Assembly (NCBI RefSeq): GCF_000959365.1
Contig: NZ_CP009556.1
Location: 2,356,001-2,420,000, forward strand
Length of the DNA stretch: 64,000 bases
DNA from: Burkholderia oklahomensis C6786
Lineage (GTDB): Bacteria; Pseudomonadota; Gammaproteobacteria; Burkholderiales; Burkholderiaceae
Direction of reading: 5' to 3'
Shown here piece after piece: positions 9,539-19,100 of the stretch. Below the pieces are notes generated by a model. That model was given only the letters and a program-made list of their open reading frames with translations. It had not been told where the DNA came from and did no database searches. The position numbers and the translations under genes are program-made. Within the stretch, counting starts at the first letter, position 1; each line of letters starts with the position of its first letter.

Positions 9539-12500
9539 TCAACGTCCGAGCTTTCCGGAACGCTTCTTGCGCGGGGGAACAACGGGACTGGGAGATTGCT
9601 TGCCGCTCGTGGGCCGAACCGATTGGATCGATGCGGACTCTCTTTTTTCGGAACGCTTGCGCTGGGGAGCAACGGGACCGGCAGATTGCTCGCCGCCCGC
9701 GGGCCGAACCGATTGGATCGATACGGACTCTCTTTTTTCGGAATGCTTGCGCGGGGGAGCAACGGGACCGGCAGATTGCTCGCCGCCCGTGGGCCGAACC
9801 GATTGGATCGATGCGGACTCTCTTGCCAATGCGACAGGATCGATCTGCCGCGATGCCACCTGGTGAGCCAGAACTTGATGCGTGGAAGCGCTGGACGACT
9901 TGATCGCCTCCAAGCCGAATATGTTGTGCAGGCCAGCCGAATTTTTGGAAGACGTCTCCACGTAATGCTGTATGAAGCTGGGCCGCCAACTCACTGGATT
10001 CTCGATGATTTCCGCGCAGCGTCGCTGTAGCTCGCCGGCATGGCTCTCGTCCTTACCGAGCGTCCGTCCTAGATCGATTTGCGCACGATAGTGATTGAAC
10101 GCGGCCGCAGCCTCCTTCGTCATCTGATATCTGGCGACATAGGTATCCGGCGCCTCGGAGGCCCTCGGTGAGCTGTTCGCATGCCGGCCGAACTCGGAAG
10201 CAAAAAACTTATGCAAAGCCGCCTCCCCCTCGGCGTCGGTTGCGCCCATTGCCTTGACCCATTGCCGATAATCGCGTGCAATCAGGTCCGCTGCTGGCCG
10301 ATCTCTTCTGCGCGTTCGCTCCAGAACGGTCCGATCCGGATCAACAATGCCATCGCGCAAGCGAACGCTCACGGTAGAGCCCTCTTTCTCGGAGACAATA
10401 TTGCCCCCGACACTGAGTATCGGCTGGCCGGAGTTGACAGCCGAGTTGAAATTCGGCGCATCGCTGATCTTGTAGGATTCGCTCGCATTCAACCCGGCTC
10501 TCCATGTCGCGATGGTCGAAGACGATTGAGCAAATTGCTTGCGGCCCGCTCGATTGCCCAGCTCGCTAGACGCTAGGCTTCGCCGCCATTCCCGAGTCAC
10601 GCCGATGCCTGCGTTCAATCCCAGGCCGCCGCCGAAATCGCTGCCGCCGGAGCCGATAAAGTTCACCCCTGCGCCGACGCTCGCCGAAGAGCCAATGACA
10701 TACTCGTCCTTCTCGGTAACGCCAATGCCGATCTCTGCGGAATCGACATACTCTTGCGCAAACTTTTTCAACATCTCTTCGGCATTGGCTGCGTCACTGA
10801 TGATCGAAAAGCAATCTTGCGCCCAGATTCGCCATGATTCCGCTGCCTTCCCCAAAACTCCGTTCATCGGCAAGAATCTGATGACCGCCCCTTTTTCCCA
10901 GGATTCCTCCCCATTGATGAGCTCCAAATTCACGGAACCGCCGGCACGCATGACATTGGCGAATTTAGGTCCGACGAATAGCGACGCTCCTATTTTTAAT
11001 TTCCCGATGTTCCCTCTCGTCACGGCGATCAAGCCTCCTCCGTCTCTGCCGTCCCCACCTATCTCGACAGTGGCGACCCGCCCCCCTCCCACTCCGACTG
11101 TAGGCGAAAGGCTGACAAGCGAACCCAAAGACTGCCCTCCGCCGAAAGTGACTCCCCCTACCCCGCCGCTGGTCAGCTTCAAGGACTTTGACGGCCGGTA
11201 ACGGGCCGCGACCTCGGAAAAGGCACTGAATATCGAATTCCGATCCGTTACTTCAGGTTTTTTCCCGTAGCCGGCATTCGAAAGAGACTGTAGGTCAACC
11301 AATTGACGATGGTAACTGTCTTCGCTCAGGCCAGTATCGGCGGCCCATCTCGTCAACACGCCTGCGCCAAAGCCGTCTTTCAGGTCCTCGGCGATCGATC
11401 TAAATTCCTCGCTTCTTTCAATCGCGTCATTTCTTCCATTCGCTATCGCAAGAGCCACCCATTTTTTCAAGTCGCCCGGCTTGACTGAAATTTTAGATGA
11501 AAATCCGTCGATCTTGATTTTTTCATAAACTCGCTCGACGATCGCCATCCTGGCCTTTTCCAAATTGCTCCTGTTTTCAATTTCCCTATATTTTGAAATC
11601 AATCCATCGAAGGCCCCGGAGCCCTTACTCCTAAATGCGTCCTCGCGCAGAAATCCGCCGAGAACAAGTCCTTCCGACAGCATGCCAACCGGGTTCTTTC
11701 GATGACCGAAAGCGCCTGCAATATCATTTCCGATGCGGGCGAGCCTGCCCTCCAGGCTCTTCCCTTTCGGAATCGCCCTGTCCGCGTATGTATTCAGTTT
11801 ATAAATTCGCTCCGAAACGAGGCGAGCTTTTTTTTCATTGGCAATGTCATTCCGCCATTTAAAATATGCGACCTTTTGCTCCACCGGAATGTCTTTTCTC
11901 GCAGCCGTGCCGATGCGAATCTCTCCAATATCGGGCCCTGCCGCCAACGCAGCCCGTAGTTTTGATATCGCCCTGTTTACGACATCTTTATCCAATGGAA
12001 GACTGTTTGCAACTGACATGCTCGCGCCCGATTCGCTTGAATCGGCATCCAGCTTCCCGTTCAGCTCGGCAATGGTTGAAATGCCGCCACGAATCTCAAG
12101 CGGCAGCAATCGAAGCAGTTCTTCGGCGCACTGGAGGCCGTTTATCGCATCACCCTGTTTATCGGCTGGCAGCTTCTTGATGGCATCAGGGTCATGACTG
12201 GCAATCAGATTGGCGGCGCATGCCATCGCGTCGATCGCCAGACGCTCTTTTTCATAAATCCCGGCGAGATTATCCACGGTTTTTGCAAAAGCATACTCAT
12301 CCGGCGCGACATCGCTCCGCTCCCCACCGAGCGCCTCTGCCGAGACGATCTTTGCGGCAGACAGCATGTCCTCCAAAGAGTCCGGCCGATATTCCTTAGG
12401 AAGCCTCTCGTACAGATATTGCGATATAGCAAGAGCATTGCGATATACCGCCTTTTGCGTCTCGGTGCGCTCGCCACGGATTGCTCTCGGCGGAATCCCC

Positions 12501-13510
12501 AGGACATCGAACGTCGTCCCGCGCGCACTCACCAGAATGCGCTGCATCGAGAAGATCCGACGCTTCATCTGAACATCAGGGTCCGGACCCGGCATCGCGC
12601 AATAACTTTCGAGCAATCTGGCTGCGGATCGGGCATCTCCCTTGAGAACGGTCGACGCCGCATACATGAGCTGATGCATTTCCTGAAGCCGCCCCGCTCC
12701 TCCCGGCCGGAAACCTTCGATCCACGCCGACAGCGCCCCGATGTCCTCCTTGTTCGTGAATAGGAGCCCCGCCAAGCGCTGCGCTTCGGCATTCTCGATT
12801 TTGGGCAAGAGGCGCGTACTGATAGCGATCGCCTCCTCCGTAGGATCGGTAAGCTCGCATACCGTGATCGCCATAAGCCTCGCTCGGTCCGCGCTGCTTC
12901 GGCCATCAGGACGCGTCGCCGTGTCGAGCATTTCCTTGATTTTTTCCCGACAGGCCGGATTTTCGCGCACCCTCTCGGCGACTGATTCCCCCCCGTCCTC
13001 GGCAAGTTGCGCCAACAGCACCTTCGACAAATACTCATACCCAGTACTCCACGCCACCGCCTTGCCGCCTTCTTCTCCCGCTACGTTCCGAAGTACATCC
13101 CTGGTGTTGTGTCCGGCTCCGGCATCGCCAATCAACACGCGTGCGAACGGTCTCGGTTCGATCCGGGTTGTTTGCGGCATCCTGTCGAGGCGAGGCAGTT
13201 CCTTGACACGAGTGCTGTCGGGCAAGCTGGTATGGGGTGGGAGAATACGCTGCGCAGGCACTCGCGTTACCGAATACAACCCCAGCAACTGCAGAGAAGC
13301 CGTAGTCTTGTGACTCCCGCTTTTCCCTTCCGATGCGGCTTCCCCTCTCGGCGCCTGCTGCGAGACAGCTTGCGATTCGCCACCCGCCGCACGTTGCGGC
13401 TCGGATGCCGGGCCCGCTTCTCCGTGCCGGGATGCGTCGATATCCGACTGGCGAGCATTCAATTCAATGGGACTAGCGGATGGGCCTTTCGGCTGGCTTA
13501 TCTTGGGCAT
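9539..13510 (-). CDS. 1323-aa candidate type III effector with C-terminal PxxPxR repeats
   Basis: The start MPKISQPKGPSASPIELNAR is Ser/Pro/Gln-rich with no signal peptide, like a type III secretion signal. Residues 1-53 are nearly identical to the 411-aa effector at 14090. Residues ~55-700 are mostly helical with no recognised domain. Two Gly/Val-rich stretches with alternating small residues lie at ~780-840 and ~935-985 and resemble beta-solenoid or barrel segments. From residue 1231 there are three 30-residue repeats (DNA period 90, 9542-9820). Each begins ESxSIQSVRP and contains PVAPPRK, PVAPQRK or PVVPPRK, all of the form PxxPxR that class II SH3 domains bind. Base composition is AT-richer than the secretion genes. 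The family is not recognised; the effector role is inferred from N-terminus and location. Confidence 0.7.
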   Translation of the reverse strand: MPKISQPKGPSASPIELNARQSDIDASRHGEAGPASEPQRAAGGESQAVSQQAPRGEAASEGKSGSHKTTASLQLLGLYSVTRVPAQRILPPHTSLPDSTRVKELPRLDRMPQTTRIEPRPFARVLIGDAGAGHNTRDVLRNVAGEEGGKAVAWSTGYEYLSKVLLAQLAEDGGESVAERVRENPACREKIKEMLDTATRPDGRSSADRARLMAITVCELTDPTEEAIAISTRLLPKIENAEAQRLAGLLFTNKEDIGALSAWIEGFRPGGAGRLQEMHQLMYAASTVLKGDARSAARLLESYCAMPGPDPDVQMKRRIFSMQRILVSARGTTFDVLGIPPRAIRGERTETQKAVYRNALAISQYLYERLPKEYRPDSLEDMLSAAKIVSAEALGGERSDVAPDEYAFAKTVDNLAGIYEKERLAIDAMACAANLIASHDPDAIKKLPADKQGDAINGLQCAEELLRLLPLEIRGGISTIAELNGKLDADSSESGASMSVANSLPLDKDVVNRAISKLRAALAAGPDIGEIRIGTAARKDIPVEQKVAYFKWRNDIANEKKARLVSERIYKLNTYADRAIPKGKSLEGRLARIGNDIAGAFGHRKNPVGMLSEGLVLGGFLREDAFRSKGSGAFDGLISKYREIENRSNLEKARMAIVERVYEKIKIDGFSSKISVKPGDLKKWVALAIANGRNDAIERSEEFRSIAEDLKDGFGAGVLTRWAADTGLSEDSYHRQLVDLQSLSNAGYGKKPEVTDRNSIFSAFSEVAARYRPSKSLKLTSGGVGGVTFGGGQSLGSLVSLSPTVGVGGGRVATVEIGGDGRDGGGLIAVTRGNIGKLKIGASLFVGPKFANVMRAGGSVNLELINGEESWEKGAVIRFLPMNGVLGKAAESWRIWAQDCFSIISDAANAEEMLKKFAQEYVDSAEIGIGVTEKDEYVIGSSASVGAGVNFIGSGGSDFGGGLGLNAGIGVTREWRRSLASSELGNRAGRKQFAQSSSTIATWRAGLNASESYKISDAPNFNSAVNSGQPILSVGGNIVSEKEGSTVSVRLRDGIVDPDRTVLERTRRRDRPAADLIARDYRQWVKAMGATDAEGEAALHKFFASEFGRHANSSPRASEAPDTYVARYQMTKEAAAAFNHYRAQIDLGRTLGKDESHAGELQRRCAEIIENPVSWRPSFIQHYVETSSKNSAGLHNIFGLEAIKSSSASTHQVLAHQVASRQIDPVALARESASIQSVRPTGGEQSAGPVAPPRKHSEKRESVSIQSVRPAGGEQSAGPVAPQRKRSEKRESASIQSVRPTSGKQSPSPVVPPRKKRSGKLGR
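9542..9820 (-). repeat. three tandem 90-bp repeats coding 30-aa units
   Basis: The sequence gggccgaaccgattggatcg recurs at 9611, 9701 and 9791, an exact 90-nt period. The repeats lie in frame in the 3' end of the 1323-aa gene and encode its SH3-ligand-like tail. The third unit (nearest the stop) is the most diverged. Copy number can be expected to vary between strains by slippage. Confidence 0.95.
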
Positions 13511-13905
13511 GATCTATCGATACTCAAAAAAATGAAAATCACCGCCCCACCCGAAAAACCATGCCGGCGGGCAATGAGTCGGGCATCGAGCCAATGCTTG
13601 GCGATGCCAACCATTCGCGCGATGCGGACCTCCGATGCGAATGTCGAATCGCCCGATTAGCTGCCGGTCGCAGCCGATTGGCTTGCGCCGGTCGCGCCGC
13701 CTTTCGCCGGCGAAGCCGCGCCGCGAGATCCACCGGCGATTCTGGGCAACTCGATCCGCAGCGCCTCGAAATATCGACCGCTCAGAAACCGGCACTCGCG
13801 CCTGAGCATCCCATACAGGATGAAGTCCGTCCCATCGTTCGCACCCGCACGCATCACGCCCTCCCGAACGAATCTGAGATGTTCGTCCAGCCGCTGCGCG
13901 TCGTG
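13351..13905. repeat. 555-bp duplicated block, copy A
   Basis: Identical to 15166-15720 except for four mismatches and no indel (constant offset 1815). It covers codons 1-53 of the 1323-aa effector gene, the intergenic region, and the 3' part of a GNAT gene. Confidence 0.95.
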
Positions 13906-14073
13906 GAGATACGATCCACGTCTTGAGCGCACTCGGCTACGGCACCAAACCGCGCCCCAATTACCGCTGTTCCAACTTATGTTCCGCGCGGCGACATCGA
14001 AGTACATTCGGCCGTGACGCTGTGACCAATACTCACAGAAGCCGCTCGTACACGCTTGCCGTTTACTGTGCAA
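13657..14073 (-). pseudogene. truncated copy of the GNAT acetyltransferase gene
   Basis: The last ~82 codons (from AQRLDEHLRFVREGVMRAG to the stop) repeat the end of the intact GNAT gene at 15472-16005. Upstream of 13905 the sequence is unrelated and supplies a chimeric start at 14073, so the first half of the acetyltransferase fold is absent. The remaining protein cannot bind acetyl-CoA as a normal GNAT. It was carried along by the 555-bp duplication. Confidence 0.8.
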
Positions 14074-14089
14074 ACTCAGCTTCGACGCC

Positions 14090-15325
14090 TTATGTCGTCG
14101 CTGGCGGCCAAACTGTCGTTAAGTTCTTCCTGGCGAAAGCTGCGTTCCATTGCCTCATCTCCTCACGCCAACCCATCACCTGCTGATGCGTCCATCTTGC
14201 TCCATCCGGATCCGGATAAGGGCCGGGAATCGGTAAATCATTGAACGACAGTGGCTCAGTCGGAGATTTCAGTACGATTCCTTCTCTTTGATTTACAAAC
14301 GCGATTCCGGCAATAGAAAATTCGTTATTCGTAAGCGGCCCCTGAACTGCCAATTCTCCGGAATTTATGAACGATACACCGAAATGTGTTTCATTCGCTC
14401 CAGCGCGAATCTTGATTACAATGCCGCGTGGAATACTCTCGTCCACGCCACTCAGCCAACTCTGATTCCCGACCGCGATCGCCACGGGAATAGCGACACG
14501 TGGATCGGTCGGCAGCCAAGCAGTCTTTTGCTTGTCATCGTTTCCCATCGTGAACGTCGGAATGTCGGCATCGCCCTCAGATTTCAGAACACCGAACTGT
14601 CTCATGTCGTTTACCGAAAAGTGATTCGTCGCGATTCCTCGATACAAGTCCAATTCGTCATTCATCCATTTGTCGTATGCCTCAAAGAATGCTGCACACT
14701 GGCTCGACTTCACGACTGCTTGACCGTCCGAAACGTTCACGTTTCCTGCATGGATCAAAAAGCGTGAATTTCCATTAACAGAATATGAATTCGGATATTG
14801 CTCGCTCCGCGAGAGCGTGACGGCACGACCTTCCAGCGTCACCCCTACCCGAAACTGTGCGACCCATTTTCCACCAAGACGTACCACGTCCGGCCCACTC
14901 GCGGCCCTGTTCTGCGGACTGGCCAATTGCACACCACCGACATTCGTCCGTTTCGCGTAATACATCGTTCCGTCGATTTCGACGAATGCTTGCGGTTTTA
15001 CTCCGGGTAATCGTGAAATCAACGAACGATTTTCATAAAGACCGTCGTGGGTTGGATGAAGTCGCCGGGCAGATACCTGGGTAGCCTGGTACAGTCCCAG
15101 CAACTGTGGAGCAAGTGAAATCTTGTGAGTTGCGCCAACTCCTTCCGCCTCGACATTTCTGGATGGCGCCTGCTGCGAGACAGCTTGCGATTCGCCACCC
15201 GCCGCACGTTGCGGCTCGGATGCCGGGCCCGCTTCTCCGTGCCGGGATGCGTCGATATCCGACTGGCGAGCATTCAATTCAATGGGACTAGCGGATGGGC
15301 CTGTCGGCTGGCTTATCTTGGGCAT
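14090..15325 (-). CDS. 411-aa candidate type III effector sharing its N-terminus with the 1323-aa protein
   Basis: Residues 1-53 match the 1323-aa effector except for residue 8 (Thr for Lys). Residues ~68-95 are still loosely similar (PQLLGLYQATQVSARRL against LQLLGLYSVTRVPAQRI). The remaining ~315 residues are unrelated and unknown. They are beta-rich and polar, with segments such as GTMYYAKRTNVGG, GGKWVAQFRVGV and GIVIKIRAGANETHFGVSFI. There is no signal peptide or membrane helix. The shared N-terminus is presumably the secretion and chaperone-binding module. The gene lies downstream of a GNAT gene and the HrpF-type translocon gene. Confidence 0.7.
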   Translation of the reverse strand: MPKISQPTGPSASPIELNARQSDIDASRHGEAGPASEPQRAAGGESQAVSQQAPSRNVEAEGVGATHKISLAPQLLGLYQATQVSARRLHPTHDGLYENRSLISRLPGVKPQAFVEIDGTMYYAKRTNVGGVQLASPQNRAASGPDVVRLGGKWVAQFRVGVTLEGRAVTLSRSEQYPNSYSVNGNSRFLIHAGNVNVSDGQAVVKSSQCAAFFEAYDKWMNDELDLYRGIATNHFSVNDMRQFGVLKSEGDADIPTFTMGNDDKQKTAWLPTDPRVAIPVAIAVGNQSWLSGVDESIPRGIVIKIRAGANETHFGVSFINSGELAVQGPLTNNEFSIAGIAFVNQREGIVLKSPTEPLSFNDLPIPGPYPDPDGARWTHQQVMGWREEMRQWNAAFARKNLTTVWPPATT

Positions 15326-15720
15326 GATCTATCGATACTCAAAAAAATGAAAATCACCGCCCCACCCGAAAAACCATGCCGGCGGGCAATGAGTCGGGCA
15401 TCGAGCCAATGCTTGGCGATGCCAACCATTCGCGCGATGCGGACCTCCGATGCGAATGTCGAATCGCCCGATTAGCTGCCGGTCGCAGCCGATAGGCTTG
15501 CGCCGGCCGCGCCGCCTTTCGCCGGCGAAGCCGCGCCGCGAGATCCACCGGCGATTCTGGGCAACTCGATCCGCAGCGCCTCGAAATATCGACCGCTCAG
15601 AAACCGGCACTCGCGCCTGAGCATCCCATACAGGATGAAGTCCGTCCCATCGTTCGCACCCGCACGCATCACGCCCTCCCGAACGAATCCGAGATGTTCG
15701 TCCAGCCGCTGCGCGTCGTG
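15166..15720. repeat. 555-bp duplicated block, copy B
   Basis: Partner of 13351-13905. It covers codons 1-53 of the 411-aa effector gene, the 146-nt intergenic region and the 3' part of the intact GNAT gene. This copy joins complete genes on both sides, so it looks like the donor. Confidence 0.95.
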
Positions 15721-16005
15721 ATTGTCGACCCGCACGAGCCCCGTCACACGATTGCAGCACAGCACCTGGAACGGATACGTAAACACCGCGCAGACGAACG
15801 CGGGCGTGATCAGATGGCGCGATCCATCAAGCGCGAAATGCATCAGCACGTTGGGGCCGTTGTGTCCTTGATAGACAACGCCCGCGACAATGCAACCGTC
15901 CTTCTCGAGACCAATCGTCGCATAGTCGTCGTAACGGCTTTCTCCTGTCCTGTCCGCGACGAAGCGCATGACTTCATCGCTGCGATCCAGCATCACGCGG
16001 CGCAT
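15472..16005 (-). CDS. GNAT-family N-acetyltransferase
   Basis: 177 residues. MRFVADRTGESRYDDYATIG and GLEKDGCIVAGVVYQGHNGP form the first strands, and VDNHDAQRLDEHLGFVREG is the C-terminal GNAT motif B with the conserved Asn and GF. Motif A is poorly conserved, as in small phage-type acetyltransferases. The tail (~150-177) is Ala/Gly/Ser-rich. It is 24 nt downstream of the translocon gene and upstream of an effector. It could modify a secreted protein or be an effector itself; neither can be decided from sequence. Confidence 0.65.
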   Translation of the reverse strand: MRRVMLDRSDEVMRFVADRTGESRYDDYATIGLEKDGCIVAGVVYQGHNGPNVLMHFALDGSRHLITPAFVCAVFTYPFQVLCCNRVTGLVRVDNHDAQRLDEHLGFVREGVMRAGANDGTDFILYGMLRRECRFLSGRYFEALRIELPRIAGGSRGAASPAKGGAAGASLSAATGS

Positions 16006-16029
16006 CGTTTGCCCTTACGGCATGCCTCG

Positions 16030-17832
16030 TCATTTCGGCAACGGAATGCCGAATTGATTGAGCGTTGGATTGACGTTCGCGGCGAATGCACTCTGATTCT
16101 GGTGCTTTTTCACCGCCTCCACGATCGCCATCACGATACCCGCGATGCCGGCAATCGCGGCGCCAGCCGCCAGCACCGGCGCCGCCGCGGCCAACCCGCC
16201 CGCCACGGCGCCCATCACGCCTTCGGCCGCACCAGCGCCGGCCTCCGCCCCCGCCACTGCGCCTTCGGCGCCAGCGACTGCGCCCTCCACGCCGTCGGCA
16301 ACGACCGCTACCGCGCCTTCAGCGCCGTCGGCCGCGCACGTCGCCGTCTCTCCTGCGCCCTCCGCAGCGCCCGCCACCGTGCTTTCCGTACCGTCAGCTG
16401 CACTCTCCGCCACGCTGGCCGCCTCCGAACCGTCGCTCTCCGCAAGCTTGCCCAGTCTTTTTGCGGCATTTCTCGCATCGTCGAGTCTGTCGTGTACTTG
16501 GTTCACGACGTTTCGGGCGTCAACCTGGTTCGCGCAGTTCCCTCCGACGACGCTCGCGATTTCCGCGCCAGGACCTCCGACGAGGCCGCCGGCCCGCTCG
16601 AACGTCGCGTTGAGGCTCTGCATCGCAGGCGGCACCGTTTGCTGCAAGTAGGCGCTCGTCGCGGGATCGTTCGCCAGCGTCAGAATGTCCCGCTTCAGCG
16701 CAGCCACCGTCGCGGTGACATCGCGCAGTTTGTCCGCGCCGCCCGCTTGCACATCGACCAGTGTCTCCATCAGCTTGACCATTACCGCGGCCTTCTGCTG
16801 GGGCGAATAGCGCTGCGGATGGGCGAAGATATCCTGATCGAGCTTGCCGATGTCCGTCCCGGCGGTAATGTTCTCGAGACTCGCGCGCTTCAGGAACTGC
16901 TGGTCTGACGCCTCGCTCGCCGGCGCGTCGTTCGTGATGAAATGCGACAGGTTATTGGCCGAAAATATTCCGTCGGCTTTTTCGATCGCCTTGTCGTCGC
17001 CGCTACGATCGAGCGCATCGAATGCTCCGCTCGTCGACCATGCTTTCGCTGCGCTCTTCAGCGCCGAACTGAAGCCTTCATTATTCTGCAGATCCGCGAC
17101 TTGCTGCTTCGTCGTCAGGCCGCCGCCGTTCTTGCCGCCGCTATAGCTGTTGTTCTTTCCGTTCGACTGGTGTCCCGCCGATTCGCCCGCGATCGGATCA
17201 TAGGCTTGTAGCAATGCAGCCGCACGAACCGTATCGAGCGCATCCCGACTGGCGTTCGGATGATTCTTCAGGTACGTCTTTACGTTATCGTCCGCGAGCG
17301 TGAGATTCGCCTCGACCTCTCGCAACAAATTTCCAACCTTCTCCGGGTCGATGCCGCCATCCGCCTTCAGTGCGCCGATGTTCCGCATCGCGGTCTTCAG
17401 CGATGGATTGTCTTCGACGAACTGCAGCGCGGCCGCGTTCTCGGCTTCGCTCGGCTTACGACCCGACGGCCCCGCCACTCCGGCCAGAATTTGCATTGCC
17501 GCGAACGGCCGCTCGAGCGACACGCCTTGACCAGGCGCAGTCAGATCGGACCACCGGCCCAGATCTGCCCGATCATACTGCCCGGCGTAGTCGTCGAGCG
17601 GAACATACCGAGCCGCGCCGTTCGCGGCACCGGCGCGGACATCGATGTTCTGTCGCTGCGCCGTCGCGACGCCACCCTGCAACTGACGCGCCATCAAATC
17701 ACGCAGCAATTGATGAAGCTGCGTTTCGACGCTCTGCAGCGCCGCGGTGCCCGGCCCGGGCGCGTCCGTGCTGTCGTAGCCGGTCGGATCGACGCATTGC
17801 CTGTTCGTCGCGAGAATCGGTGACGTAGTCAT
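16030..17832 (-). CDS. hrpF: HrpF/NolX/PopF-type T3SS translocon protein
   Basis: 600 residues. The N-terminal half is polar with no signal peptide. An EF-hand-like stretch FDALDRSGDD...ADGIFSANNLSHF lies around 270-310, as in NolX/HrpF. An Ala/Gly/Val-rich low-complexity region spans ~480-555 (GAEGAVAVVADGVEG and variants), followed by a hydrophobic segment AAPVLAAGAAIAGIAGIVMA at ~560-580 that could insert in the host membrane. In Xanthomonas and Ralstonia this family forms the pore that lets effectors into plant cells. Its position beside a Hrp2-type apparatus fits. Host range of this strain cannot be inferred. Confidence 0.75.
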   Translation of the reverse strand: MTTSPILATNRQCVDPTGYDSTDAPGPGTAALQSVETQLHQLLRDLMARQLQGGVATAQRQNIDVRAGAANGAARYVPLDDYAGQYDRADLGRWSDLTAPGQGVSLERPFAAMQILAGVAGPSGRKPSEAENAAALQFVEDNPSLKTAMRNIGALKADGGIDPEKVGNLLREVEANLTLADDNVKTYLKNHPNASRDALDTVRAAALLQAYDPIAGESAGHQSNGKNNSYSGGKNGGGLTTKQQVADLQNNEGFSSALKSAAKAWSTSGAFDALDRSGDDKAIEKADGIFSANNLSHFITNDAPASEASDQQFLKRASLENITAGTDIGKLDQDIFAHPQRYSPQQKAAVMVKLMETLVDVQAGGADKLRDVTATVAALKRDILTLANDPATSAYLQQTVPPAMQSLNATFERAGGLVGGPGAEIASVVGGNCANQVDARNVVNQVHDRLDDARNAAKRLGKLAESDGSEAASVAESAADGTESTVAGAAEGAGETATCAADGAEGAVAVVADGVEGAVAGAEGAVAGAEAGAGAAEGVMGAVAGGLAAAAPVLAAGAAIAGIAGIVMAIVEAVKKHQNQSAFAANVNPTLNQFGIPLPK

Positions 17833-18061
17833 GAATCGTAGGTTTCCTCAGATGTCGATCCGGGTGACGCGGGGATTTCGAATGCTCACCGACGCACGCT
17901 TTACGCGCCGGACTCGCCACCATGCGCTGCATGCGGCGCGCTCCGCGAACGAGGCTCGCGGAGGCGGCGGCCCGTGTCAGCCTGATGCGACGGGAATGCG
18001 AACCCGACGCCGAGCGCAGGCATCCGCCCGCCCTCGACTTCGCCCGCAAACGGCCGGGTTA

Positions 18062-18991
18062 CACGGTTTCGTCGTCGGACGACGATTGCGAATCATCGGG
18101 CGCGATCGAACTCGTGGCGAACGCCTGACTCTGCGCGCCGATCATTTGCGGGGTCTGCCCGAGATCTCCGCTCGCCTGTTCGGAGCCCGCTGCCGCACCG
18201 GCATCCGCGAGAGAATCCAGTCCGCCCTCGGCCGCCCATTGGAAGTTGCCGACACCCGAGATGCCGTCGGCGCCGGCGACATCATGCGTTTCGAGTTTCT
18301 GGTAAACGTCCGGATGATCAAGCATGAACTTTGCGGCCTTCGACACGTCGCCCGGAGTTCCGGAAGGCGGATTCATCGCGAGCTGGTAGAGCTTGTCCGG
18401 ATCCACCGTGCTGAGCCCGTTCTGGCTCATGTAGCTGCCGAGCGCGCCTGCGGCCGATTGCGCCGTCATCCGCGGGGCCTCACCTTCCGTTTCGACGCCA
18501 AGATGGGTTCCGTCCGTCGCGCTTGCGTCCGCTGTCGGCGCAGTCGATGCCGAATCGAGTCCGCCTTGCGCCGCCCACTGGAAGTTGCCGACACCCGAAA
18601 TGCCGTCGGCACCGGCAACGTCGTGCGTTTCGAGTTTCTGGTAAATGGCCGGATGATCAAGCATGAACTTTGCGGCCTTCGACACATCGTCCGGGGTTCC
18701 CGAAGACGGGTTCATCGCGAGCTGGTAGAGCTTGTCCGGATCCACCGTGCCGAGCCCGTTCTGGCTCATGTAACTACCTAGTGCGCCCGCTGCGGACTGA
18801 GCAGTCATCGGCGCGCCGGCGCCGCTTGCGTCATGCTCCGCGCCGACGCCGTTTCGCTGCTGCAGTTGCTGCCGCAGAAGATTCAGGATCTGCTGATCCA
18901 TGCCGGTGACCGGCGACTGGGCGTCCGTGCCGCCCAAACCGCCGCCCAATTCCAGAACAATGCTATTGCGATTTACCGTGCCTACGCTCAT
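18062..18991 (-). CDS. secreted T3SS-associated repeat protein related to the HrpF N-terminus
   Basis: 309 residues from the ATG at 18991 (an upstream in-frame start at 19063 is less likely). The N-terminus SVGTVNRNSIVLELGGGLGG is followed by Gln-rich LLRQQLQQRNG. Then come two ~85-residue direct repeats, each running MTAQSAAGALGSYMSQNGL, VDPDKLYQLAMNP, SKAAKFMLDHP and KLETHDVAGADGISGVGNF. The last motif resembles a calcium-loop pattern and is also typical of the HrpF/PopF N-terminal repeats. A Ser/Asp-rich tail ends the protein. A perfect hrpII box lies 110 nt upstream. It is probably a helper or translocon-accessory protein secreted by the system. Confidence 0.65.
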
Positions 18992-19100
18992 TGCCGCCTC
19001 CGTCGAAGTCAATGCACCAATCGTCAAACCGAATCGCGATGCCGTTTGCGCGACTGAAGACAATACTAGTCACGATACGTCGCCGGCGACGCCGTCAACC

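Noticed and set aside
9542..9820. Direct repeats as a possible CRISPR array
   Set aside because: Only three units, period 90, no unique spacers, and the repeats are in frame in a long coding gene.
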